A DNA stretch of 64,000 nt from Cosmopolites sordidus (Eukaryota > Arthropoda > Insecta > Coleoptera > Curculionidae), in contig JARFXV010000826.1 in the NCBI GenBank assembly GCA_031761425.1, positions 1 to 64,000 of the forward strand. The letters run 5' to 3'. The position numbers were made by a program, and so were the translations under genes. Shown here in pieces: positions 18,905-29,796 of this stretch. Each line of letters starts with the position of its first letter. Position 1 is the stretch's first letter. Below the pieces are notes generated by a model. The model was not told where the DNA came from. It saw only the letters and a list, made by a program, of their open reading frames with translations, and did not search any database.

Positions 18905-19785
18905 TCGTATGTCATTGTGCAACATATTAAAAGAAGTAGGTTTTAAATGGAAAAAAAGATGATCCAAAACGAGGGGTTATGGAACTTCAAAATGTTGCCC
19001 TAAAACGTATATATCTTTTGACAGGCTATATGAAGGGAAGAAAAAAGCCTTGTACAAATTTGACATCTTAGATGAAACCTGGATTTTTAAAAATGATACT
19101 GTAAGTCATTCATGGCAAAATAATAATAAGAGGATGGTAAAAGGTAAGTTACATAAATAAGCAAAAAATATGAAACATTTCTATTTCAGATACATTATAC
19201 TTCAGGTTGGTAGTGAAGATGGATTTATTGAGGGTACAGAGACCATATTTTCGTCGAAAAAACGAGCTTACTGTTACCATGGTGAAATGAATCAGGAAAA
19301 TTTCTTGAAATGGTTTGAAAACCAATTATTAAAAAACAAGTGAGCCATCAATAATTTTTATGGATAATGCTCCAAACAGCCATGCTACCAAACAGCTCAT
19401 GGACTAAGACTGCCATTCAAGATTGGTTAACTAATAATAATATAGCAAATTCAATCGAAATGATTTAAAACTGAACTATTAAGAATTGTAGCAGAGTCTG
19501 AGCTGAGCGAAATTTATTATTCTGATATATTTCCTAAGTGGATACTTTTCAAACAAGTAAACAACATAACAAAACAATATGGGAACAACATTTTACGTGT
19601 TTCCCCATACCACTGCATTTTCAATTCAATTGAACTTATATGGGGATTATAAAAAATTACTATAATGAATACATAGCTAGAAATGTTACTCCCGAGATAT
19701 TGGAAGACTACGATCAAGCATACAGAAAATGAAATAATGAAATGGTATGACAGAGCATTTACTTGATCGAAATGAAGTTCTTCCG
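18905..19785 (+). pseudogene. IS630/Tc1-type (DDE_3) transposase, decayed
   Basis: Across shifting frames: LCNILKEVGFKWKKDDPKRG (from 18920), KFDILDETWIF with the first catalytic Asp (19058-19092), VGSEDGFIEGTETIFSSKK (19206-19262), HGEMNQENFLKWFENQLL, IIFMDNAPNSHAT with the second Asp (19350-19390), and later a PYHCIFNSIELIWG segment (19607-19640) with the third catalytic acidic residue. A GTAAGT...TTTCAG interval at 19144-19189 has splice-site sequence but does not restore the frame exactly. Multiple stops make it a pseudogene. Confidence 0.75.
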
Positions 19786-19789
19786 TTAA

Positions 19790-20110
19790 TTATAAATATT
19801 GCAGACGATTCTAGTCAGTACTTTTCAAATTCTGATTAATTAAAATTTTACATTTGTTGAAACTATCTAGAGGTACTAAATCATTCAACATTTATTATAA
19901 TTTTTTTAGTTACTTTGTAATTTAGAGCGGTTTTTTTATTGATATTAAAATTTAAGTCATATCAACTTAAAAAACAAGTACAAAAATTATATGAAAAATT
20001 CCTAGCTCTCGAGCTACTTCGCTCGACTGAATAGACCCAAAAGGTCGAAAGCAACAAGCTCCATCTTTTCTCTTTATCACAGGGTTAAGATGAAACCCAT
20101 AGGAGGGTAA
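19790..20110. other. No gene recognised
   Basis: AT-rich intergenic sequence following the transposase remnant. Nothing identified. Confidence 0.4.
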
Positions 20111-20111
20111 T

Positions 20112-20398
20112 CACAACGATTCACAAACCAGGCAAACTGAAATATTCGCAAAGCTCAGAATTCACAAAATTCTTCGTTTGAACCGCGTTTCCCAGTGCTT
20201 TGGGCGTGCTTCAAAGTGAAGCCAGATTGTCTGAAAATCTGTTTTCTTTGTTGTTACTTGTTTCGACTTAGGTTCGTCTCATCAGTCAGGGAAATAACCC
20301 TGAGACAAGGTAGAATCTGGCTTCACTTTGAAGCACTCCCAAGGCGTTAGGAAACGCGGCTCAAACGCAGAAGTTTGACGGGTTTGTGAATCGTTGTG
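20112..20398. repeat. Long imperfect inverted repeat with hammerhead-like spacer
   Basis: The arms 20112-20228 and 20313-20398 match in reverse complement over their outer (CACAACGATTCACAAACC) and inner (GCTTCAAAGTGAAGCCAGATT) parts, with a gap in the shorter right arm. Each arm itself contains the near-palindrome CTTCAAAGTGAAG, also seen in the Penelope-type end at 4441-4475. The 84-nt spacer holds a hammerhead-like core. Probably paired Penelope-type termini. Confidence 0.7.
20242..20285 (-). ncRNA. Hammerhead-like core in the spacer, incomplete
   Basis: Minus strand: CUGAUGA (20285-20279), stem II GAC/GUC with an eight-base loop, GAAAC, AA, then GUA. Both conserved core strands are exact, but no convincing stem I can be formed and stem III would be only two pairs closing two bases. 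Likely a decayed or permuted ribozyme. Confidence 0.4.
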
Positions 20399-20605
20399 AT
20401 TTTTGTGCATATATTATACCTGTTCTAAAATATTAACTATTGAACTAACCAACTTATTGTTAACTAAAAGGTAAACATTATCCTGAGATCTGTCAAATAA
20501 TTTAATTGAGACTAAAACAGTCACTGTCAACTCACCATTCTGTCATACCGATCAATTTATTCGAAATATTTCCGTCTAAATTCGCAGTAAAGTAAGCGTC
20601 ATAAC

Positions 20606-21490
20606 ATGGACGATTGTACTTGTCCCCCTGATTCATCTTTTGGTTCTTCTCCAGAATCTTCCTTCGACAATCGCAGAACGCCGACGGTGTTCTTCGCCGA
20701 TGATCAGCATGATCAATTTAGAAATTTCGCCAACTCTTTGATGGAGGATATTGGCGGCGAAGATGAGTGGACCGTATCTACTGGTGTTTCTTTAGAGAGC
20801 CTCACCGCACGTTCTCGAAGTCAAGATGATTGGTTCATAAGCAACAGAAATGAAGCTATTGCCGATATAAGTTCGCCTCACTTCCCATTTTCGCTAAGGG
20901 ATGATGAACCAAGTGAAGGCAGTTTAGCAAGACGACCCCCAGATCTAAACTACTCATTTTCTCCAAAACAAGACGATTGGAGCCCAGGCCGCAGAATCGT
21001 CGATTCTATAGGTTACCAAAATATTTCCGAAATAAGTTCTCCTAACTTCAGATACTCGCTAAGGGATGATGAACCAAGTGATGTCAGTTTAACACGACCA
21101 CCCCCAAATCTAAACTACTCACCAGAACCCGAGTCTGATTATGAAGGTATCGGTGATATCAGTCCTCCGGATATGGATTCGGATTATGGTATGTATCTGG
21201 ATGATGTGTCTCAACCGACGTTCGATCAGGACGGTTCGGATCCTTCTTTGACTGATGCAATAGGGGCGGCGGAAAATCCAAGTAACATTTCGGTGTATGA
21301 TGCAGAGGAACTGAACAAAACTACAGCGCCAAGAAATTCAGATATATCCGTGCCGAGAAACAGAGTATGGCAAAGTATGTTTAATGCACTTAATTACATG
21401 GAGGAAGAGGAAGACGACACGTATAACAGTTTTGTTGAGGGATTACACAGGGAAAGAAGAGAATTTGAAAATACTCTTTCATCTACATAA
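20606..21490 (+). CDS. Intronless acidic protein with internal duplication, unknown family
   Basis: Complete 294-residue frame with an ATG in good context (AACATGG) and no stops. Strongly acidic and rich in Ser, Asp and Pro, so probably largely disordered. There is no signal peptide or membrane segment. A unit of about 48 residues is duplicated: residues 73-120 and 122-173 share QDDW, then ISSPxFxxSLRDDEPS, then SL and RxPPxLNYS. A third weak echo (DISPPDMDSDYG) follows. The C-terminus is different, with a basic patch RNRVWQSMFNALNYM, an acidic run EEEEDD and a predicted helix FVEGLHRERREFENTL. Codon use and the uninterrupted frame suggest a real host gene or recent retrogene. No TE domain. 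Function unknown. Confidence 0.75.
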   Translation: MDDCTCPPDSSFGSSPESSFDNRRTPTVFFADDQHDQFRNFANSLMEDIGGEDEWTVSTGVSLESLTARSRSQDDWFISNRNEAIADISSPHFPFSLRDDEPSEGSLARRPPDLNYSFSPKQDDWSPGRRIVDSIGYQNISEISSPNFRYSLRDDEPSDVSLTRPPPNLNYSPEPESDYEGIGDISPPDMDSDYGMYLDDVSQPTFDQDGSDPSLTDAIGAAENPSNISVYDAEELNKTTAPRNSDISVPRNRVWQSMFNALNYMEEEEDDTYNSFVEGLHRERREFENTLSST

Positions 21491-21626
21491 AATTTGTATT
21501 TGTATTTGTAAAAATATATAATATACTACACAAAGTTTTTTAGCATAACTTCTAAAAATTATATTTTCAACCGTTTCTTATACACTCTCTTATGGTAGAA
21601 TGATTTCCGCCACGAATTTTTCTATT

Positions 21627-21628
<2 letters not shown>

Positions 21629-21692
<64 letters not shown>
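21629..21692. repeat. (TA)n microsatellite at a LINE 3' end
   Basis: Immediately follows the LINE tail AAATAAATAAAT (minus strand), so it may have grown from the element's own 3' repeat. Confidence 0.93.
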
Positions 21693-21696
<4 letters not shown>

Positions 21697-23011
21697 TTAT
21701 TTTTATTTTAACTTTATGGTCTGCATAGGACCACTCTAGTCAAGTTATGGTTCAGGTCCTTTTTTCTCTTCTCAGCCCAATACTTCTTCATCCACTCTGA
21801 TCGTAATTTCCTTTCCTCCTCCGGAATCACTCTTCCTGTCCTCTGTCTGTTGATCCTTGCCTGTAGTGCTGTGTGTTTGTCCTGCAATATCTTAAGTGCA
21901 TCTGACTTGCACCTTAAATCTTCCATTGTGATGTGCAACTCTCTCATGTCTTCCTTAAGTTCTGTGATCCATCTAATATTGCTCTTACTATTCCAAAATT
22001 TCTCTATTATTCTCCTACTGATTCTACTTTCCGGTGTCCTTACTAGATGCCCCAAGAAAGATATTCGCTTCTTTCTCATAGTGCTCGTCACTGGTTCTAT
22101 TTCCTTATAGACGGTTTCATTGGAAGCCAGTCTCCAGACTCCATTTACTTGATAATTTTTATTCAAACAAGTTCTCACTATTCTCCTCTCTGTCTTTAGT
22201 ATTCCATCTATTGCAACGGTGTTTGTTGTTTTGAATATTGTTTCACATGCATATGTAATTTGAGGTTGAGTGACCGTTTTGTAGTGTTTTAATTTGGTTG
22301 CTATTGAGAGACATCTTTTGTTGTATGTGTTCTTGGTCACATGCTGTGCTCTAACCAGTCTATCTATTCTACTTTGCCATGCTGGTTTTTCATTCAAATT
22401 GTATGTGATTATTTCACCTAAATATTTAAATCTTTCCACAATTTTTATCTCTTGGCTACCCAGTTTAATTTTGTTTACTAATGGAAGTTGAGTTGACATG
22501 ATTTCTGTTTTTTCAAATGAAATTTTCAAACCAATATTCTGAGCTATTTCCTGTAAAGATTTTATTTGTTGTTTTGTTTCCTGAATGTTATTGGCCAGAA
22601 GAGCTAGGTCATCAGCAAACCCTAGACAATTCAAATGTATGTTGTCCTTTTTGGTTCCAATTTTTATATTTTTTGGGTTGTTCTTGTACCATTCTCTCAT
22701 TATATACTCCAGTGCACAGTTAAAAAGAAGAGGTGATAATCCGTCACCCTGTCTCAAACCAGTTTTTACCAAGAATGGTTCAGAAAGTTCTCCCCTGAAC
22801 TTAATTTTAGAAATTGTATTAGTTAGAGTAAGTTCTATCAATTTGATCAGTTTTGGGTGAAGTCCAAAATGTCTTAAAATTTTTAATAATGATGGTCTGT
22901 GGATGGAGTCGTATGCTTTCCTGAAATCTATAAACGTTATCCAAAGGGAGTTGTTTCGTTTTCTATAATATGCCATGACTAGCTTCAAAGTAATTATTTG
23001 TTCTGTGCATT

Positions 23012-23013
<2 letters not shown>
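21693..23013 (-). pseudogene. Non-LTR retrotransposon reverse transcriptase, 5'-truncated
   Basis: The 530-residue minus frame ending at 21714 contains about 425 real residues. These include FIDFRKAYDS (first catalytic Asp), TGLRQGDGLSPLLFN, LGFADDLALL (the active-site FADD box), KISFEKTEIM, VERFKYLGEII and a long C-terminal region with KRISFLGHLVRTPE. The initial residues are (TA)n and unrelated flank translated in frame, so the 5' end is truncated at 23013, mid-domain. Frame intact for about 1.28 kb, so relatively young. The 3' end is an (AAAT)n tail. A relative lies at 51590-52590. Clade not determined. Confidence 0.88.

Positions 23014-23088
<75 letters not shown>
23014..23088. repeat. 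(TA)n microsatellite
   Basis: Caps the 5' truncation point of the LINE and joins it to the Penelope-type inverted repeat. Confidence 0.95.
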
Positions 23089-23091
<3 letters not shown>

Positions 23092-23135
23092 CATTTTATT
23101 GGGGGAGGGCCCCACCCATCCCTTCCATTGGAGGA

Positions 23136-23184
23136 CACATGTTTCGTCTCTTGATGTTTAGACTCTTCAGGGTACCGACACGTG
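23136..23184 (-). ncRNA. Hammerhead-like motif, one core substitution
   Basis: Minus strand: CACGU-GUC, GGUACC, CUGAAGA (U7 position changed to A), stem II GUCU/AGAC, GAAAC, AUGUG. GUC with GAAAC and CACGU with AUGUG give a seven-pair stem III (one G-U). Stem I is the self-complementary GGUACC with no loop. CUGANGA allows variation at that position, so the core itself remains acceptable. Confidence 0.6.
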
Positions 23185-23300
23185 GCGTATATATGCAGTC
23201 CAAAGAATTCTAACACTGCATATATACGCCATCCGACGGGAAGTCGGCGAAAATATGGGTTGTTGACTGTGGATAGGGTCTTCCTATTCTTGACGAGAGA

Positions 23301-23351
23301 GCACATGTCGGTATCCTAAAGAGTCTAAACATCAAAAGACGAAACATGTGC
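23301..23351 (+). ncRNA. Hammerhead-like motif, decayed core
   Basis: Plus strand: GCACAUGUC, GGUAUC, CUAAAGA (G5 to A), GUCU/AGAC stem II, GAAAC, AUGUGC. Stem III pairs are perfect; the substitution at a catalytic core G should inactivate it. Confidence 0.55.
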
Positions 23352-23389
23352 CCTCCAATGGAAGGGATGGGTGGGGTGTATCGGCTCTT

Positions 23390-24630
23390 CTAGAAGCTGT
23401 ACAATCATTCTGTTGAAACCGCCATCTATTCAAGATCATATGTTCCAATTCAAGTTACAAAAGATTATTATCACTAGGCGGGTCCTTTGACGTCAATTGC
23501 ATTTGTCAAAACTTACATACCATGGATTCATCTGAATCATAAACTAAAGAGAACAGTGACTTGTGGGGGTCATAATGGTAGTCTCATAACTTCTCTTGAA
23601 TTTTCTTCAACCCTTGCAGAGAATTTTTATTTAATTATGCATCTGCTTGAATAAAGACGTGCCTATTGTGTTTAAATATTCATCGGGGTCTTCTTCACGG
23701 CCTCTTTTGCGTCTTCGGATCTTTCCTTGCATCATCTGGTTGATAGCCGCTTCACATCACTTGAGGAAGTTGAAAAAAACCTGCAAAAAGTTTATCACGT
23801 CAAAACGATCAAGTTTTTTCTGTCTGTGATTCGACAGTTGTCTGAAAGTGTTTAGAAAGTTATGATTACATTGCAAATTAAGTATGTACAGCTTTTTGCA
23901 AGGAATGCCTATTCGTTAATATTGAAAATGCCTATTGTGCCCTTGACGAAATGTCTACATGATGTAATTTCCTGCTAGAAGACGTAAATTTGATAAATGA
24001 CTGAAGATAAAAATATGAATTATGTTATCTCTAAGAAAAAAGTCTTCGCGGAAAACCCAATATTGCAGAACAAACGAAACCTGTTATTGTTTGAAATCTA
24101 CTGTTAAGGCTTTATAAATATATTCTTCCCTTTGAGGGGCATTGTTTCCCAAATACATTTCCAAAATTCCTCAATCACAGATTTACTTATTGTCAGATTT
24201 GCCGCAGATTCATTTTTCTTCTATTTACCATTGTCGCTGTACGAAAATCCCGACAAAGAGCGAAAGCCACGAGAACCAAACATAAAACGCGAATCCGAAA
24301 TCGCATTTGCTCGGGTTCTGACCCTCTAACAAGACTCGTTCTCGTGTGTACCCCATTTACAATCGGTCGAAAAGCCTTTATTTAAAGAAAATCCCACGTC
24401 GAAAATCGGCAAATGGCGCAGAAATATGAATTCAAATAAAACGTCACGCGGTAACGATGATGGAACAAATACGAAACGGCTCTGCGGACAGCGGCGGATA
24501 TTCGAAAAAGGGGAGAAGAGAAATGGAGGAGGTGAGAATTGGAGAAGTCGGAGAGAGTTTTTTGTATGACACTGTTGATGAGGTGACAATGAAGAACTGA
24601 TTATTATTCATCGCCATATAAAATAAAGTT
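23390..24630. other. No gene recognised
   Basis: Short frames only. 24230-24570 is richer in CpG than the surroundings, but no exon structure could be supported. Confidence 0.4.
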
Positions 24631-24639
24631 AAAGACATT

Positions 24640-25440
24640 TTCTTCGTGAATTAACATTTAGTATACGGGTAGAGTGAAAAGTCAGATAATTGTTTAATAA
24701 AATATTGTTTTTTTTTTGACTTTGTCTCATTTTAGTTCGATACTCTTCGCCCAACGACTTGGCTTCCAAAAAGTACGATATGGAAAACTCTGCAAAATAA
24801 TGCGCTGTTTCGGCGATTTGATGTGAATTTATTTCCACCCAGCACCCAGATTTAGAAAGAGGAATAAGTGAAGAAGGTCAAATCCGGAAAATAGAGTGAA
24901 TGCGGCATGAATTCCTGGCACAAATTGCGCTGGTGCAATGGCGAACGAACAAATCGTGGTAAAACAGGGCTTTTTACTTCTTCAAATAAGAACATCTTTT
25001 TATCAAGTTGTTTTGAAATCTGACCAATAATACAGCATAGTGACGGATATAACGGCTCGTGGATCCAAGAAAACACATGTCATGACCTTTCTTTCCGATG
25101 GAAGCTTATTCGGCTTCTTCGGGGCGTGTTCACAGAGTGAAGTTCAACAAACTTTTTTGGATCGCGCTTATACATGTTTAAACACCACTGAGAAGTGGTC
25201 GTCATTTTTGATCCGCATTGAGCAAACCCGACACACATCGGGCTGATAGTCTTCTCATACGCACATATTCGTGTAGGATGGTCCATATAGATTCGTCCGA
25301 GATGCTTATCATCTCAGCAATGTCTCTCACTTTCACTGTGGGATCAGCCATGGATTTTACTGTCCTTTTCCTCAGTAGTAACCTCAATTTAGAGTCCTGA
25401 GAGCTAAGAGTCACTCCTGCTGGTTCGACCACACCAGAAC
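24640..25440 (-). pseudogene. mariner transposase, heavily decayed
   Basis: Minus strand from the N-terminal side: LTLSSQDSKLR and KVRDIAEMISISDESIWTILHEYVRMRRLSARCV (helix-turn-helix, 25420-25230), then LNADQK. Next comes a block with MDHPTRICAYEKTISPMCVGF, and at 25076-24852 a late catalytic region (SLYFPDLTFF corresponds to the SPDLAP box). Last is AETAHYFAEFSISYFLE (24820-24760), the terminal helix. Frames change repeatedly and catalytic residues are lost. Confidence 0.7.
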
Positions 25441-25449
25441 TCAGTAAAC

Positions 25450-27020
<1,571 letters not shown>

Positions 27021-27250
27021 TATTTAATATCCCCATGTCAATAGAAAATTATAATAATGAATTGAATGTCATCAAACAGATCGCAGTAAATAACGGATAT
27101 AACCTTAAAAATTTACGTTGACAGAATATGTCAACGAGTGTTGCACCTGATGTTGACACGTGACATTTTCATTATAATTTAGACGCATTTCAAAAAAAAT
27201 CCCATTTAAAATTTCGCTTCATTACAACAAAGTCAAAATTTTCAGTGAAG

Positions 27251-28765
27251 ATGTCCACAAATCCACCGCTACCATTTGAAACGTGTCCACGAAATGATTA
27301 CTCTCAGTGGTGCGAAATGATCGATTCTATTGTTGGTTTTGTCACAGCTTCCACTAACCTAGCATCAGTGTTAAAGAACAATAATTATTACATTCCTGAG
27401 CTTTTGACTATTACCGATAACATCAAAAACGATCAGAAAAATGAGGCTTTCGATCTAAGTGATTTTCCATGGTTTCTGCAGATTATTTCGCCGCATTTTG
27501 AAAATCAGTTATCGGTTCACGAAATCTATGAAGTAACTCCTTTAATAGAATATCAAAACGTCGATGTTTCTTTGGGTGAACCTAACAACGAACCTAGATC
27601 TGTTAACGTTATTAATTTAGAAGGATTTGGCGATGTTTTATCCACAAATTCGTCTGAAGAAAGCAGCAACAATACCCCCTCTACCACAACCAAAGTTATT
27701 AAAACTGACACGTCCTCTGATAGTTGTTTCTTTAATGATTATAGTGACTCCGAACAAACAATTGAATCATCAAACTTACAAGAAAATTTTGAAACACACG
27801 AAGAAACTCCCAGCAAGGAGCCAGATGCCACAAAGCAGTGTTACACCTTGTATGATATGGGCAAAACAGAAACTACAATTCTCAGTGGAACCAAAAAGGA
27901 AGAAAAGGAAAAATGTCAGAAATTAACGTGTGAAAGAGCAAAACCGTGTTGTAAAACAATAAACAACGCAACAAAGTTGGTTTGCAAGAAATATCTGAAG
28001 AAAAATGAAGATAAACTACCAGAGACGACAGCCACTGTACAAGAATTGCAAGTTTGTAAAAAGAAACTGACAGAAAGGCCTAGTGATAAGAAGAGAACTC
28101 AAGTCTTTTCTTCTGGAGAAAAGGTTGATTTCATAACAAAAAATATCGTCAACACTCTCAATATAGCTAAACAAGCAAACTTAACAAAAAGCTGTAAAAT
28201 TGCAACAAAAACTGAAAACATTACTTCAACAGACAAAAAAGCCAAGAAGATATTCTCAGCTTCGATGGAAAACAGTATAAGGAAAGCAGAAGAACGTATG
28301 AGAAATGCCAAAACGAAGTCGCAACCAGTCGAGCAAGTTAAGCTGGAAAATATGGGTCAGAAAACCAAAATACCTGAAACTATCTCAGCTGCAAATGGTG
28401 TAAGAACCCCGGTCATAACAGAAAGAAAAAGCTGCCTGAAGAATGAGAGTCAAAGAGGTGCGAAAAGCGTGAAGCAGTGTATCATTTGCGTTAAAAAAAG
28501 TTCGAAACCTTTTCTAACTAGACCTAAAACAGCTCTCCCCAGAATAGATGAAAGAGTTTCGGCGAAAGTCCCCAAAATAGACGAACGAGTTTCGACGAAA
28601 GTCCCCATAATATATGATAATACATTAAAATTGAGAGCGGCTGAAACGGTGAAGAAGGCAGACAAATTACTAAAGAACGCGGAAGATAAGTTATTGACGG
28701 CATCGAAGACGAAGAGGGAAATGGTAGCGAAACCGGGAAAACCACTGATTCAAGGAAGAAAATAA
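27251..28765 (+). CDS. Intronless Lys/Ser/Thr-rich protein, unknown family
   Basis: The frame extends upstream to a GTG, but the first ATG is at 27251 (AAGATGTCC), giving 504 residues. Residues 1-105 or so look folded, with hydrophobic helices (WCEMIDSIVGFV, FPWFLQIISPHF) and a Trp/Phe-rich core. Residues 130-190 are Ser/Thr-rich and acidic. Residues 215-280 carry a Cys/Lys cluster (KCQKLTCERAKPCC, KLVCKKYLKK). The second half is basic, with two related motifs (RKAEERMRNAK and KKADKLLKNAEDKL) and an 11-residue tandem unit (PRIDERVSAKV, PKIDERVSTKV). AATAAA at 28890-28895 is a plausible polyadenylation signal. No TE domain and no stops over 1.5 kb: a host gene or retrogene of unknown role. The basic tail could bind nucleic acid or microtubules, but that is a guess. 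Confidence 0.78.
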   Translation: MSTNPPLPFETCPRNDYSQWCEMIDSIVGFVTASTNLASVLKNNNYYIPELLTITDNIKNDQKNEAFDLSDFPWFLQIISPHFENQLSVHEIYEVTPLIEYQNVDVSLGEPNNEPRSVNVINLEGFGDVLSTNSSEESSNNTPSTTTKVIKTDTSSDSCFFNDYSDSEQTIESSNLQENFETHEETPSKEPDATKQCYTLYDMGKTETTILSGTKKEEKEKCQKLTCERAKPCCKTINNATKLVCKKYLKKNEDKLPETTATVQELQVCKKKLTERPSDKKRTQVFSSGEKVDFITKNIVNTLNIAKQANLTKSCKIATKTENITSTDKKAKKIFSASMENSIRKAEERMRNAKTKSQPVEQVKLENMGQKTKIPETISAANGVRTPVITERKSCLKNESQRGAKSVKQCIICVKKSSKPFLTRPKTALPRIDERVSAKVPKIDERVSTKVPIIYDNTLKLRAAETVKKADKLLKNAEDKLLTASKTKREMVAKPGKPLIQGRK

Positions 28766-28889
28766 TAATTTCAGTATTTGACGGAACATTTTCTTTTTTT
28801 TTCATCATACAAATTTCAGAATTTTTCAAAATTAAAAATGTTGATGTATAATTTGTTTAAAAAATCAATATAAAATATTTTAAATCGAT

Positions 28890-28895
28890 AATAAA
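28890..28895 (+). promoter_or_regulatory. Candidate polyadenylation signal
   Basis: AATAAA 125 bp after the stop codon of the 504-residue gene. In DNA this AT-rich, chance occurrence is likely. Confidence 0.35.
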
Positions 28896-28974
28896 AAGTA
28901 TCAAGAAATATTCGAGACAATACTAAACCACACGTATCTTTGGCTACGCGATACATAAATGTTTACAACTTGTA

Positions 28975-29165
28975 TGGGATATTTTGGTTTATAAACCATA
29001 CTCTCCTGACCTTGTGCCCACCGATTATCACTTCAGGTAGATCGCTTCAAAGCAGTAAAAACGGTTCTTCCTGGAAAGAGTTAAAAAATCATTTGTGTTA
29101 GTTCTTTAGCTAGAAATACCGGAACGATGGAGAAAGGTCATCGAACAGAAGAGCATATAATATAC
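28975..29165 (+). pseudogene. mariner transposase C-terminal remnant
   Basis: Plus strand: KPYSPDLVPTDYHF (28998-29036) is the box with the third catalytic Asp. After frameshifts comes the terminal IPERWRKVIEQ segment (29119-29152). The rest of the element is absent. Confidence 0.7.
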
Positions 29166-29235
29166 TCATTAAATATAATTTTTAAAAAATAATATTTTTC
29201 TCAAAAAAATGGGGCGAGCACCAACCTAATATTTT

Positions 29236-29590
29236 ACACCATCCCCTTAGGTTAAGCTTCGATCTTTGGATAAAAACCATTTTTTTATCGAGATAACTCA
29301 CGATTAACTGCTGAAGGAAGGCTCGTGTTCCGTATCCAATAAATGGTATGAAAAGATCAATAACAAAAAAAAAATAGGAGTAGATTATGACCTAGAAAAC
29401 GAAATATTGTCTTTTTAGAGAATAGAAGGTTTTTTTTTGTAAGTTGCAGCGACCGATATAAGATTGAAGCAATAATTTAAAAGTAAGCCCTTTATTTTGT
29501 TGGAAGGAATGAATTGCTCGGTTGCATTTTGCCTTGGCGAACATCCAACCTTGCCGGGTCAGAGTTATTTTTGAATCCAGTCATAAATAT
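29236..29590. repeat. Dispersed repeat family, copy 1
   Basis: Shares with 32815-33195, in the same order, GGTTAAGCTTC, TATCGAGATAACTCA, GATTAACTG, CGAAATATT, GATATAAGATTGAAGC and AAGTAAGC. Similarity is moderate with indels. Non-coding; class unknown. Confidence 0.7.
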
Positions 29591-29796
29591 TTCAAGATAT
29601 TCATCAGGGATATTTACAGTCTGGCGAAACGTAAACTTAGAATAAATATATGAGTGAATGAATAACTATAATGAATAACAATTCACTATAAAAGGTGGGT
29701 CAAATAAAACGCCGTATTTAAATTGGAATTTGTATTGATTATATGATTTTTATTGAGTATTGTAGTACACAGGTTTCGATTAAATTTGAAAAATTA

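Larger units (their letters stand above)
23089..23385. repeat. Penelope-type inverted repeat carrying two hammerhead-like motifs
   Basis: The arms 23106-23172 (inverted) and 23306-23380 share about 70 bp including CTCCAATGGAAGGGATGGG. A related single copy lies at 49470-49690, which shares AAATATGGGTTGT and CTTCCTATTCTTGACGAG with 23251-23305. The frame running through this region is not a gene. Confidence 0.75.

Noticed and set aside
19144..19189. 46-nt intron in the IS630-type transposase (GTAAGT...TTTCAG)
   Set aside because: The splice-site sequences are good, but joining the flanks does not keep the transposase frame, and the element is full of indels anyway.
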